A stretch of DNA of 60,484 nt from DATATV01 sp035551355 (GTDB lineage: Bacteria > Actinomycetota > Actinomycetes > Mycobacteriales > Pseudonocardiaceae), in NCBI GenBank assembly GCA_035551355.1, contig DASZNF010000014.1, positions 1 through 60,484 on the forward strand, given 5' to 3'. The notes beneath the pieces were generated by a model, which was not told the origin of the DNA, made no database searches, and was given only the letters and a program-made list of their open reading frames with translations. This document shows, one piece after another, positions 16,965 to 24,506 of this stretch (position 1 is the first letter of the stretch; each line of letters opens with the position of its first letter). The translations under genes and the position numbers were made by a program.

Positions 16965-17828
16965 TCACCCGTTCGCCAATGCCTGCACTCCGCTGTAGGG
17001 ACCATTGAAGTAGTCCTGGTCCCCGGGGAAGGTGCCGGAATCGGCGTACTGCCAGATGGTCTGGAAGCCCCAGTTGTAGGGCAGCGAACCGACGCTGGAG
17101 GCGTACCGCGCCACCCACAGCGGGTCGTTGCCGGAGTAGTTCGCCGCGGTGCCGACGCACTCGCTCCACCAGCTGGTGGAGGTGTAGATCACCGGGTACA
17201 CGCCCTCGTGGCTGTCGTAGTAGTTCGCGAACGACGTGATGAACGAGGCCATCGCGCTCTGGCTGATGCCCCAGCAGTCACCGCCCTGGGCCGAGGTGCC
17301 CCACTCCATGTCGATCGCGCCGGGCAGCGTCTTGCCGTCGGAGGACCAGCCGCCGCCGTGCGCGATGAAGTACGCGGCCTGGGTGGCGCCGGTGCCGTCG
17401 TTGGGGTGCGCGTAGTGGTACGAGCCGCGGATGATCCCCACGTTGTAGGAACCGTCGTACTGCTGGGAGAAGTACGGGTTGGTGTAGTCGGTGTCCTCGG
17501 TGGCCTTGATGTAGACGAACTTGGCGCCGTCCGCGGACACCGTGGACCAGTTCACGTTGCCCTGGTAGCCGCTGACGTCCAGGCCGGGCGTCTGGGTGAC
17601 CATCGGGCTGACCGGGCCCGGACTGGTCGACTCGTGCGCGCGGATCTCGGCGCCCATCGGGGTGTCGTGGGAGGAGATGTAGGCCATCAGCGCGGGATCG
17701 CCGGCCGGATTGGTGGGGAGGGAGTCGCTGGCCGCGGCGGGGACGGCTAGTGCGCCGGCGGTGATCGCCGCCAGCGCGATGCCTAAGGCGGCGGTCAGCG
17801 CGCGCGCCCGGGGGGAGGGGATGTGCAT
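16965..17828 (-). CDS. Secreted GH25 muramidase (second of three)
   Basis: A 287-residue secreted GH25 lysozyme. The signal peptide ALGIALAAITAGALAVPAAAS is followed by a short linker, then TPGLDVSGYQGNVNW, the catalytic DxE in AIDMEWG, and FQTIWQYADSGTFPGDQDYF. Here the residues after DxE are GTSAQGGD, unlike NPYG in its two neighbours, so the active-site rim differs. Domain identity to the first paralogue is high by eye over the whole catalytic part. Start ATG 17828 follows GAAAGGG. A palindrome at 17916-17931 lies upstream and could be an operator. Confidence 0.92.
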   Translation of the reverse strand: MHIPSPRARALTAALGIALAAITAGALAVPAAASDSLPTNPAGDPALMAYISSHDTPMGAEIRAHESTSPGPVSPMVTQTPGLDVSGYQGNVNWSTVSADGAKFVYIKATEDTDYTNPYFSQQYDGSYNVGIIRGSYHYAHPNDGTGATQAAYFIAHGGGWSSDGKTLPGAIDMEWGTSAQGGDCWGISQSAMASFITSFANYYDSHEGVYPVIYTSTSWWSECVGTAANYSGNDPLWVARYASSVGSLPYNWGFQTIWQYADSGTFPGDQDYFNGPYSGVQALANG

Positions 17829-17896
17829 GATTGACCCTTTCGATGTGCCCTCGCGTGGGTGATCGCGGCTTGCCGATCACCTGACTCGGTAGTGTG
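17829..17896 (-). promoter_or_regulatory. Conserved structured leader of GH25 gene 2
   Basis: The minus-strand leader has CACACT (17896-17891), CGAGTCAG, an 8-bp stem (arms 17858-17865 and 17874-17881), ACGCGAGGGC (17856-17847) and ATCGAAAGG (17844-17836). These blocks align with those before GH25 gene 1. Confidence 0.45.
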
Positions 17897-17915
17897 CTTG
17901 AGGTCTAACCAAATG

Positions 17916-17931
17916 TCACCATTAATGGTGA
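17916..17931. promoter_or_regulatory. 16-bp perfect palindrome upstream of GH25 gene 2
   Basis: TCACCATTAATGGTGA is a perfect 16-bp palindrome located about 20 bp upstream of the CACACT hexamer, at the place expected for an activator or repressor site. It also lies 30 bp after the stop of GH25 gene 3. Confidence 0.5.
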
Positions 17932-17960
17932 GAAGTTAACGGCTTGCCCCGGTTGCCCGG

Positions 17961-18920
17961 TCAGCCCACGGCCAGTTGCCGCAGTTGGGCAACCGAACCG
18001 GCGAAGGAGTCCTGATCTCCGGGCAGGGGTCCGGAATCCGCGTACTGCCAGATCGCCTGCGTCGGCCAGCCCGCGGGCAGTGGCCCGATCGCCGGGGCGT
18101 ACCGGGCGATCCACAAAGGGCAGCTCGAGCCGAATCCGGCGTCGTTGCCGGTGCACCTGGTCCACCAGGTGACCGAGGTGTAGATCATCGGGAACCGGCC
18201 GGTGCGCTGGTGGATCCGATCCGCGAAACCGTGGATCCAGCCCGACAGCGCCTGCGGGGTCATGCCGTAACAGGCATCGCCGTAGGGGTTGTACTCCAGG
18301 TCCACCGCGGGCGGCAGGGTGTGCCCGTCGTTGGACCAGGCGCCACCGTGGGCCAGGAAATAGTCGGCCTGGGCCACCGGGTCTGAGGTGTTCGGCGTGG
18401 CGAAGTGGTACGCCCCGCGGATCAGCCCGGCCGAGTACGCCCCGCCGTACTGGCCGGCGAACGCCGGATTGAGGTAGTTCACCCCTTCGGTGGCCTTCGC
18501 GTAGACGAACCGCGCACCCCCGGAGACAACACCCGGCCAGGTGACATTGGGCTGGTGGCTGCTCACGTCCAGCCCGGCCAGTTGACCCGGCGGCGGCACC
18601 GCGTGCCCGGCCGGTCCCATCGGTGGATCGGCGGGTGTGCCCGGAGTGTCCTGGGCGGCCTGGGTGTCCTGGGGGGACACCCGGCCCGACTGGGATCTGG
18701 CGCCGTTCGCGGCCTTCCTCGGCCCCTCGTACCGGGCGATCTGGGCCCCGGCGTAGTCGTCCTGGGGATGGATGACCCTGGCCTGGGCAGCCAGTTGCAC
18801 CGGGGTCTGGGCGGCCCCTCCGGCGGCCGGCGCACGCGGCGCGGCCAGGGCCGGGTGGGCCGCCGCGCACAGGGCGGCCACCGTAGCGGCTGTGGTCAGC
18901 AGGGCCAGCGATCCGCGCAT
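17961..18920 (-). CDS. Secreted GH25 muramidase (third of three, divergent)
   Basis: A 319-residue secreted GH25 enzyme starting at ATG 18920. The signal peptide SLALLTTAATVAALCAAAHPALA is followed by a ~100-residue low-complexity linker absent from the other two. The catalytic domain has LAGLDVSSHQPNVTW, the DxE in AVDLEYNPYG, HFATPNTSDPVAQADYF and IWQYADSGPLPGDQDSF. It is the most divergent of the three and lacks their conserved leader. Being convergent with nothing and divergent from gadB, it is probably the first gene of the cluster in transcription order. Confidence 0.92.
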   Translation of the reverse strand: MRGSLALLTTAATVAALCAAAHPALAAPRAPAAGGAAQTPVQLAAQARVIHPQDDYAGAQIARYEGPRKAANGARSQSGRVSPQDTQAAQDTPGTPADPPMGPAGHAVPPPGQLAGLDVSSHQPNVTWPGVVSGGARFVYAKATEGVNYLNPAFAGQYGGAYSAGLIRGAYHFATPNTSDPVAQADYFLAHGGAWSNDGHTLPPAVDLEYNPYGDACYGMTPQALSGWIHGFADRIHQRTGRFPMIYTSVTWWTRCTGNDAGFGSSCPLWIARYAPAIGPLPAGWPTQAIWQYADSGPLPGDQDSFAGSVAQLRQLAVG

Positions 18921-19068
18921 ACGACACCCCGTCTCCCCTGATCTTCGCCTGTTCGGCGTACAGCGTGCATCCACTCGGACGAGTGTGCATCTCGAGCGCG
19001 GCCCGGAGCAGGGCTCGGGACACCGCGCGGACGGGGTGTGAACTACGGCGATCTGACCGGAGCGTGAC

Positions 19069-19074
19069 TACGTT
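19069..19074 (+). promoter_or_regulatory. Putative -10 element of gadB (leaderless)
   Basis: TACGTT ends 6 nt before ATG 19081 and no Shine-Dalgarno sequence lies between, so the transcript likely begins at the start codon. Confidence 0.4.
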
Positions 19075-19080
19075 CGACGC

Positions 19081-20502
19081 ATGCCCCTGGAACATCCAGC
19101 CGCCACCCACCGGCACCGCCGGACCGAGACGGATGTCGCGGTCAACCCGATCTTCACCCAGGAACCGGTGCGCATTCCGAAGCGCGATTTCCCGGCCGAG
19201 GGAATCCATCCGGACATCGCCTACCAGATCGTGCACGACGAGCTGATGCTCGACGGAAACGCGCGGCTCAACCTGGCCACTTTCGTGACCACCTGGATGG
19301 AGCCGCAGGCCAAGATCCTGATGGCCGAATGCTTCGACAAGAACATGATCGACAAGGACGAGTACCCGCGCACCGCCGAACTGGAGGCGCGCTGCGTGCG
19401 GATGCTGGCCGGGCTGTGGCACGCGCCCGACGGGGCGCAGGCGCCCGGCTGTTCCACCACCGGGTCCAGCGAGGCGTGCATGCTGGCCGGGCTGGCGCTG
19501 AAGCGGCGCTGGCAGAAGGCCCGGCGCGCGGCGGGCAAACCGGCCGACCGGCCGAACATCGTGATGGGCGTCAACGTCCAGATCTGCTGGGACAAGTTCG
19601 CCGCCTACTGGGACGTGGAGCCGCGGCTGGTGCCGATGGACGGCGACCGGTTCATGCTCTCCGCCGAGGAGGCGGTGGCCCGCTGCGACGAGAACACCAT
19701 CGGGGTGGTGGCCATCCTGGGGTCGACCTTCGACGGCGGCTACGAGCCGGTGGCCGAGATCTGCGCCGCGCTGGACGACCTGCGGCAGCGCACCGGGCTG
19801 GACATTCCGGTGCACGTGGACGGCGCGTCGGGGGCGATGATCGCGCCGTTCCTTGACCAGGACCTGGAGTGGGATTTCCGGCTGCCCCGGGTGGCCTCGA
19901 TCAACACCTCCGGGCACAAGTTCGGCCTGGTGTATCCCGGGGTCGGCTGGATCGTGTGGCGGGACACCGCGGCGCTGCCCGAGGAACTGGTGTTCAAGGT
20001 GAACTACCTTGGCGGCGACATGCCGACGTTCGCGCTGAATTTCTCCCGGCCGGGCGCCCAGGTGGCGGCCCAGTACTACAACTTCGTCCGCCTCGGATTC
20101 GACGGTTACCGGCGAGTACAACAGCACTGCCGGGACGTCGCGAAGTATCTGGCGAAGGAGATCGGCGAACTCGGACCGTTTCGGTTGCTCACCGACGGCA
20201 GTCAATTGCCCGTGTTCGCATTCACCCTCAAGGATGATATTGAGGGCTATTCCGTGTTCGATGTGTCCGCCGCGCTACGAGAGAGCGGGTGGCTTGTACC
20301 GGCCTATACGTTCCCGGCGAACCGGACAGATCTGGCAGCACTGCGGGTGGTCGTGCGCAACGGATTCAGCCGCGACCTGGCCGACATGTTGCTCGATGAC
20401 CTGCGCCGAACGCTGTCTACGCTGCGTAAACAGGCCGCACCGGTGCGCGGGACGGAGGCCGCGTCGTTCGCCCACGGGGCCGGACGGTCTACTGATCGGT
20501 AG
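19081..20502 (+). CDS. gadB: Glutamate decarboxylase
   Basis: A 473-residue PLP enzyme that turns glutamate into GABA with consumption of a proton. The PLP lysine is Lys280 in INTSGHKFG; HVDGASGAMIAPF carries the aspartate that contacts the pyridine nitrogen; STTGSSEACMLAGLALKRRW and VNYLGGDMPTFALNFSRPGAQV are strongly conserved GAD segments. Length fits bacterial GAD. No GadC antiporter or GABA transaminase gene is near, so a classical acid-resistance operon is not evident. The mRNA appears leaderless. Confidence 0.95.
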   Translation: MPLEHPAATHRHRRTETDVAVNPIFTQEPVRIPKRDFPAEGIHPDIAYQIVHDELMLDGNARLNLATFVTTWMEPQAKILMAECFDKNMIDKDEYPRTAELEARCVRMLAGLWHAPDGAQAPGCSTTGSSEACMLAGLALKRRWQKARRAAGKPADRPNIVMGVNVQICWDKFAAYWDVEPRLVPMDGDRFMLSAEEAVARCDENTIGVVAILGSTFDGGYEPVAEICAALDDLRQRTGLDIPVHVDGASGAMIAPFLDQDLEWDFRLPRVASINTSGHKFGLVYPGVGWIVWRDTAALPEELVFKVNYLGGDMPTFALNFSRPGAQVAAQYYNFVRLGFDGYRRVQQHCRDVAKYLAKEIGELGPFRLLTDGSQLPVFAFTLKDDIEGYSVFDVSAALRESGWLVPAYTFPANRTDLAALRVVVRNGFSRDLADMLLDDLRRTLSTLRKQAAPVRGTEAASFAHGAGRSTDR

Positions 20503-20716
20503 GCCCAACGGGCCAGATAACAATCATTGTTCCGCCGTGCTGGCGTGCCGTTATGCCGCTTCTGCACATCACTCGTCCGGACGTATGCTCGCGGTGGTCG
20601 ACGAAGCGACGGCGAACAGGCGGGAGGGGGCGCGCGGTGGAACGTCCAACCTGGCCAGCCGGATGCGTGGGCACGGGCGCTGGTCCGTGCCCCATTCGAT
20701 GGGCGGACGGTTCGCG

Positions 20717-23041
20717 ATGACCCGTTCCGCCGACCGCCAGGCGCGGGCGCACGCGAAGAAGAAGGCCGCCCCGCCCGTCGAGGTCGCCGTGGACACTTCC
20801 GCTCTGGACTCCGCCGTGGACCCGGCCCTCGACACTGCCGTGGACGGCGACCTGGACCCGGCTGCGTCCGGGTCGAGGTCCGCGCGTGCCCCGGCCGGCG
20901 CGGTCGGCCTGGACGAGCCTGGCGTGCGGTCCTTCGCCGCCGCCTGGTCGGTGGCCATCACGGGCACCAGCTACGTACCGATGAGCGGGGCCGAGATCGT
21001 GAACCTGCTGACCGAGCTGACCGCCGACCTGGTCGGCGCGCTGCACTCGGAGCCGTTCCGCACCGAGCCCGCGCACCGGGCCGGTGGCCGGCTGGTGACC
21101 GCGCACTTCACCGGCGCGGGCACCCTGGACCGGACCGTGCAGGTGCTGGGCGAGCGATTGCTGGCCGAGCTGGCGCTGACCGACGACCTGCGGCTGCACG
21201 GCCGGGTGGCCCGGTTGCAGGGCGCGCTGGCCGCCGGATACGCCGACGCGCTGCGGTCGCGGACGCTGTCCGAGCAGGAGGCGATCCGCGGCGCGGTGCT
21301 GGACGCGCGAGATCAGGCCGAGCTGGCGCTGCGGGCCAGCGAGGCGAAGTTCCGCGCGATGTTCACCGACGCGGCGATCGGCATCGGCATCGCCGACATG
21401 TCCGGGCGGGTGGTGGACTGCAACGACGCGTTGTTGCGGATGACCAACACCACGCGGGAACAGGCGCTGGCCAGCAACGTGCGGGACTACATCCACGTGA
21501 CCGACGCGGCCGAGGCGATGTGGGAGCCGTTCGAGCAGATGCTGCGCGATGAACGGGACCATTTCAAGGTCGAGCAGCGGCTGACCCGCACCGATGGCGG
21601 CTCGATCTGGGTGTACGTCACGTCCTCGCTGGTGCGGGACGCCGACGGGGCGGCGCTGTTCCAGGTCGCGGTGATGCAGGACGTGACCGAGCGGCACGCG
21701 CTGCAGGAGCGGCTGCGCTACCAAGCCACCCACGATCCGCTGACCGGACTGCCCAACCGGGTGCTGTTCCTGGAGCGGCTGGGTGCGGTGTTCGACGGCG
21801 AGACCGCCGCGCTGGCCGGCTCGGACGGCACGGACTACCGGGTCGGGTTGTGCTACCTGGACCTGGACGGGTTCAAAATGATCAACGACAGCCTCGGTCA
21901 CGACGTCGGTGACCGGCTGCTGGTCGCGGTGGCCACCCGATTGAGCGAGGCCGTCGCGGGCCCGGGCCGGCTGGTCGCCCGAATGGGTGGCGACGAGTTC
22001 GTGGTGCTCGTGGAGAACACCGGCGGGGTGGACGACGTGGTGTCCATCGCGCGCACCGTGCTGGACGAACTGAAGCCGCCGGTGCGCATCGCCGGGCACG
22101 AACTTTCGGTGTCGGCGAGCGTGGGCGTGGTCGAGCGCCCGGTGCCCGGGGCCGGTGCGGCCGATCTGATGCGGGACGCGGACATCACCCAGTACTGGGC
22201 CAAGTCCGACGGCCGGGGCCGGTGGGCGGTGTACGACCCGGAGCGCAACGCCAGCGAGGTGGCCCGGTTCGCGCTGTCCGCGGCGATGCCCGCGGCGATG
22301 GAACGCGAAGAGTTTTATGTGGACTACCAGCCCCTGGTGCGGCTGGGCGACGAACGCATCGTCGGGGTGGAGGCGCTGGTCCGCTGGCAGCATCCGCGGT
22401 TCGGGCGGCTGGGCCCGGACCGGTTCATCGACCTGGCCGAGGAAACCGGCCTGATCGTGTCGCTCGGCCGGTGGGTGCTGCACACCGCGTGCGAGCAGGC
22501 GAAGCGGTGGGTGGACCTGTTCGGCGAGAAGGCGCCGTTCGTCAGCGTCAACCTGGCCGTGCGCCAGTCGCGCGAGCCGGAACTGGTCGACGATGTGCGG
22601 AAGGTGTTGGCGGAGACCGGGTTGCCGCCGAGCCAGCTGCAGCTGGAACTGACCGAAAGCGCCATCATGGGCACCGCCGACGAGCCGCTGGAGAAACTGC
22701 GCACGCTGGCCGATATGGGCGTCCGCATCGCCATCGACGACTTCGGCACCGGCTATTCGAACCTGGCCTATCTGCGCCACCTGCCGGTGAAAGAGTTGAA
22801 GATCGCCGGTTCGTTCGTGGAAGGCTTGCGCGCCAACGAACAGGCCGACCCGGTGGATGCCCAGATCGTGGCCAGCCTGGTCAGCCTGGCCCACGCGCTG
22901 GGCCTGACCGTGACCGCCGAAGGTGTGGAAACGCCGGCGCAGGCGGAGCGGCTGCGCCTGATCGGTTGTGACTCCGGCCAGGGCTGGCTGTTCGCAAGGC
23001 CCGGAGCGGCCGAAAACATCGACCGCCTGCTGACTGACTGA
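20717..23041 (+). CDS. PAS-GGDEF-EAL bifunctional c-di-GMP protein
   Basis: About 774 residues from ATG 20717; in-frame starts at 20585 and 20699 are possible. After a ~200-residue N-terminal domain common to actinobacterial homologues comes a PAS domain (SEAKFRAMFTDAAIGIGIADMSG), then GGDEF (LDLDGFKMINDSLGHDVGDRLL, RMGGDEFVVL) and EAL (VEALVRWQHP, LTESAIMG, IDDFGTGYSNLAYLRHLPVKELKIA, TAEGVET, GQGWLFARP). The catalytic GGDEF residues look intact, but no RxxD inhibitory site stands before the motif. In EAL the usual LKID is LKIA. It could make or degrade c-di-GMP. No TM helix was seen. Confidence 0.92.
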   Translation: MTRSADRQARAHAKKKAAPPVEVAVDTSALDSAVDPALDTAVDGDLDPAASGSRSARAPAGAVGLDEPGVRSFAAAWSVAITGTSYVPMSGAEIVNLLTELTADLVGALHSEPFRTEPAHRAGGRLVTAHFTGAGTLDRTVQVLGERLLAELALTDDLRLHGRVARLQGALAAGYADALRSRTLSEQEAIRGAVLDARDQAELALRASEAKFRAMFTDAAIGIGIADMSGRVVDCNDALLRMTNTTREQALASNVRDYIHVTDAAEAMWEPFEQMLRDERDHFKVEQRLTRTDGGSIWVYVTSSLVRDADGAALFQVAVMQDVTERHALQERLRYQATHDPLTGLPNRVLFLERLGAVFDGETAALAGSDGTDYRVGLCYLDLDGFKMINDSLGHDVGDRLLVAVATRLSEAVAGPGRLVARMGGDEFVVLVENTGGVDDVVSIARTVLDELKPPVRIAGHELSVSASVGVVERPVPGAGAADLMRDADITQYWAKSDGRGRWAVYDPERNASEVARFALSAAMPAAMEREEFYVDYQPLVRLGDERIVGVEALVRWQHPRFGRLGPDRFIDLAEETGLIVSLGRWVLHTACEQAKRWVDLFGEKAPFVSVNLAVRQSREPELVDDVRKVLAETGLPPSQLQLELTESAIMGTADEPLEKLRTLADMGVRIAIDDFGTGYSNLAYLRHLPVKELKIAGSFVEGLRANEQADPVDAQIVASLVSLAHALGLTVTAEGVETPAQAERLRLIGCDSGQGWLFARPGAAENIDRLLTD

Positions 23042-23381
23042 TCGAATCCGCGCCAGGGCACGAGTCCTTCCCTGCTGGGCGGCGCAAGCCCTTCGAGCCC
23101 AAGAAATCCCTTACGCCGAAACGAACTCGGCGCGGCGCGGATGCCAGACGTTCTTGATCAGCGAGGGCCAATGGCAAGCGGGCCTCGGCCGCCCGCGCGC
23201 CCGGCCAACGGCTGCGCGCACGGACGACCGCCCACTCGAGCGACCGAAGGCTGCGCACGGGCACGGGCACGGGCATGGGCATGGGCGACCGGCGGCCAAA
23301 ACCCGCGCCAGCCGCCCATGAACGCCAACGGGCACGCCCATGGAACGAGGGGCGGATTCCGGCCGCCGGCGAACAAGCGTG

Positions 23382-23421
23382 ACAAACGGACTCGCAGCAG
23401 AACAAACGGACTCGCAGCAGA
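23382..23421. repeat. 20-bp exact tandem duplication
   Basis: The 20-mer starting ACAAACGGACTCGCAGC occurs at 23382-23401 and again at 23402-23421 without a mismatch. Confidence 0.9.
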
Positions 23422-23424
23422 ACA

Positions 23425-23542
23425 AGCCGCGAGCTCATGAGCCCAGCGCAGAACAGCCGGCGCGACCAACCGTCCGTGAATCGAGCCGCGAGCTCATCTG
23501 CCCAGCCGCGAACAGCCGAGGCGACCAATCGCCCGCGAACCA
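23425..23542. repeat. 59-bp imperfect tandem repeat, two copies
   Basis: Copies at 23425-23483 and 23484-23542 both begin AGCCGCGAGCTCAT and share AACAGCCG and GCGACCAA; roughly a fifth of positions differ. It immediately follows the exact 20-bp duplication, so the region has expanded by more than one duplication event. Confidence 0.8.
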
Positions 23543-23874
23543 ACCCATGCGCCTACGTGTCCGGCCGCCGGCAGTTGGCGCAACCGGCCGGACGTGAGCC
23601 GAGCCGCGCCGGCGGCGCCCGCGCACCCGACGAATCCGAGGCAGCCGCACAGAATTCGGCTCAACCCGAAAACGTCGAATACGGACCACTCCGCCGCCCC
23701 GCGAGAGCCCCGACACGAGAGCCAAAACCGTTCACGCCAAATCCCCAGGCTCGTCAAAACCCCAGCCCAACCAGCGAAAAAGCACCCCCAGTCAACATCT
23801 CAATGACCCCCCACTCCTCACACAAGAACGCATTCCACAACAACAAAACCCCAAACAAAAACCCCAGAAGACAC

Positions 23875-23892
23875 CCCCCGCCCGCCCGGGGG
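23875..23892 (-). terminator. Possible minus-strand terminator
   Basis: CCCCCG (23875-23880) pairs with CGGGGG (23887-23892). On the minus strand it is followed by a T- and G-rich tract (23870-23835), a U-rich tail that could end the transcript of the small gene at 24165. Confidence 0.4.
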
Positions 23893-23951
23893 CACGGCCC
23901 TCGGCCAGCCTATAGAAGGAGTTGGGGGCTGGGCGAATGTGAGAATTTTTC

Positions 23952-23960
23952 TGTGGATAA
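23952..23960 (-). other. Isolated consensus DnaA box
   Basis: TGTGGATAA is the exact complement of the DnaA box TTATCCACA. It stands alone in the non-coding region, so on its own the evidence for function is weak. Confidence 0.35.
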
Positions 23961-24164
23961 CTTTGGCTTGCCGGGTGAATCGCCTGGTCGGCGACGCCTT
24001 CGGGCCTGATTCTCCGGCGAGCACTTCAGGTCGGCGTTTCAGACCGACTGCTCGGCCGGGCCTGCCGAGCGGATCCACGCCGATCCGCCAGGAGTCGATC
24101 GTTCGCCGGAGCCACCTTCCAACGACGGAAACGCGCTGTTCAGGACACCATTCACAGGCGGCGA

Positions 24165-24362
24165 TCAGGGCTTGAGCCGGTGCTGGCCGGGCTTCAGAAA
24201 TTCCGGGGTCGGCCCGAACAGGTGCTGCGCATACCATCTCATCTCGTCCGCGGCGGCCTCTTCCTTCGCGGACTGCACGATCAGGACCACGCCGAACACG
24301 CCGACCCAGAACGCGGTTACCACCACAGCTGTGGTGATTATGACCAGGTGCTCATAGAACAT
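24165..24362 (-). CDS. Small membrane protein of unknown function
   Basis: A 65-residue protein with one long N-terminal hydrophobic segment (VIITTAVVVTAFWVGVFGVV, about residues 7-26) followed by a charged tail, KEEAAADEMRWYAQHLFG. GGGAGG lies 7 nt before ATG 24362, strong support for translation. It is flanked by the repetitive region and by an AT-rich promoter-like stretch. A perfect 16-bp palindrome, CACCACAGCTGTGGTG (24321-24336), lies inside the TM-coding part. No family recognised. Confidence 0.7.
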   Translation of the reverse strand: MFYEHLVIITTAVVVTAFWVGVFGVVLIVQSAKEEAAADEMRWYAQHLFGPTPEFLKPGQHRLKP

Positions 24363-24443
24363 GCGGAAACCTCCCCGGTGAGACGAATTGGTAATCAGGA
24401 AAGTATCCGACTTGCCCCGGGGTGCGCTACTTCTCCGCTACAC

Positions 24444-24491
24444 ACCTTAGAGTGATCATGAATTAGTCAATGACCTTAGAATAACTAATTC
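24444..24491. promoter_or_regulatory. AT-rich regulatory stretch with direct and inverted repeats
   Basis: In a stretch much richer in A+T than its surroundings, ACCTTAGA is repeated directly at 24444-24451 and 24473-24480, and GAATTAGT (24460-24467) pairs with ACTAATTC (24484-24491). On the minus strand TTGACT (24470-24465) could be the -35 of the small membrane protein gene, with TAAGGT as -10 at a short 15-bp spacing. Confidence 0.45.
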
Positions 24492-24506
24492 CGCCACTCC
24501 ACGGCG

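Larger units (their letters stand above)
23042..24164. other. 1.1-kb region without a credible gene, with repeats and strand-biased composition
   Basis: No frame here has protein-like composition; the possible reading frames are low in complexity and conflict with one another. It contains hexanucleotide GGGCAC/GGGCAT repeats (about 23255-23286), a 20-bp tandem duplication, a 59-bp imperfect tandem repeat, and 23745-23870 in which A and C greatly exceed G and T on the plus strand. A hairpin and one DnaA box follow. Confidence 0.6.

Noticed and set aside
16735..17896. c-di-AMP (ydaO) riboswitch before the muramidases
   Set aside because: The conserved leader is about 65 nt, too short, and I cannot find the ydaO core motifs.
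15859..18920. Prophage lysis genes
   Set aside because: Each GH25 protein has a Sec signal peptide and no holin, tail or capsid genes are near; the setting is chromosomal.
23437..24009. Protein gene on the plus strand in the repetitive region
   Set aside because: Composition is repeat-driven, there is no ribosome-binding site, and the frame runs through the A/C-only tract.
24321..24336. 16-bp palindrome in the small membrane protein gene as an operator
   Set aside because: It is inside the coding sequence and can arise from the codons for the TM helix; no other copy was noticed.
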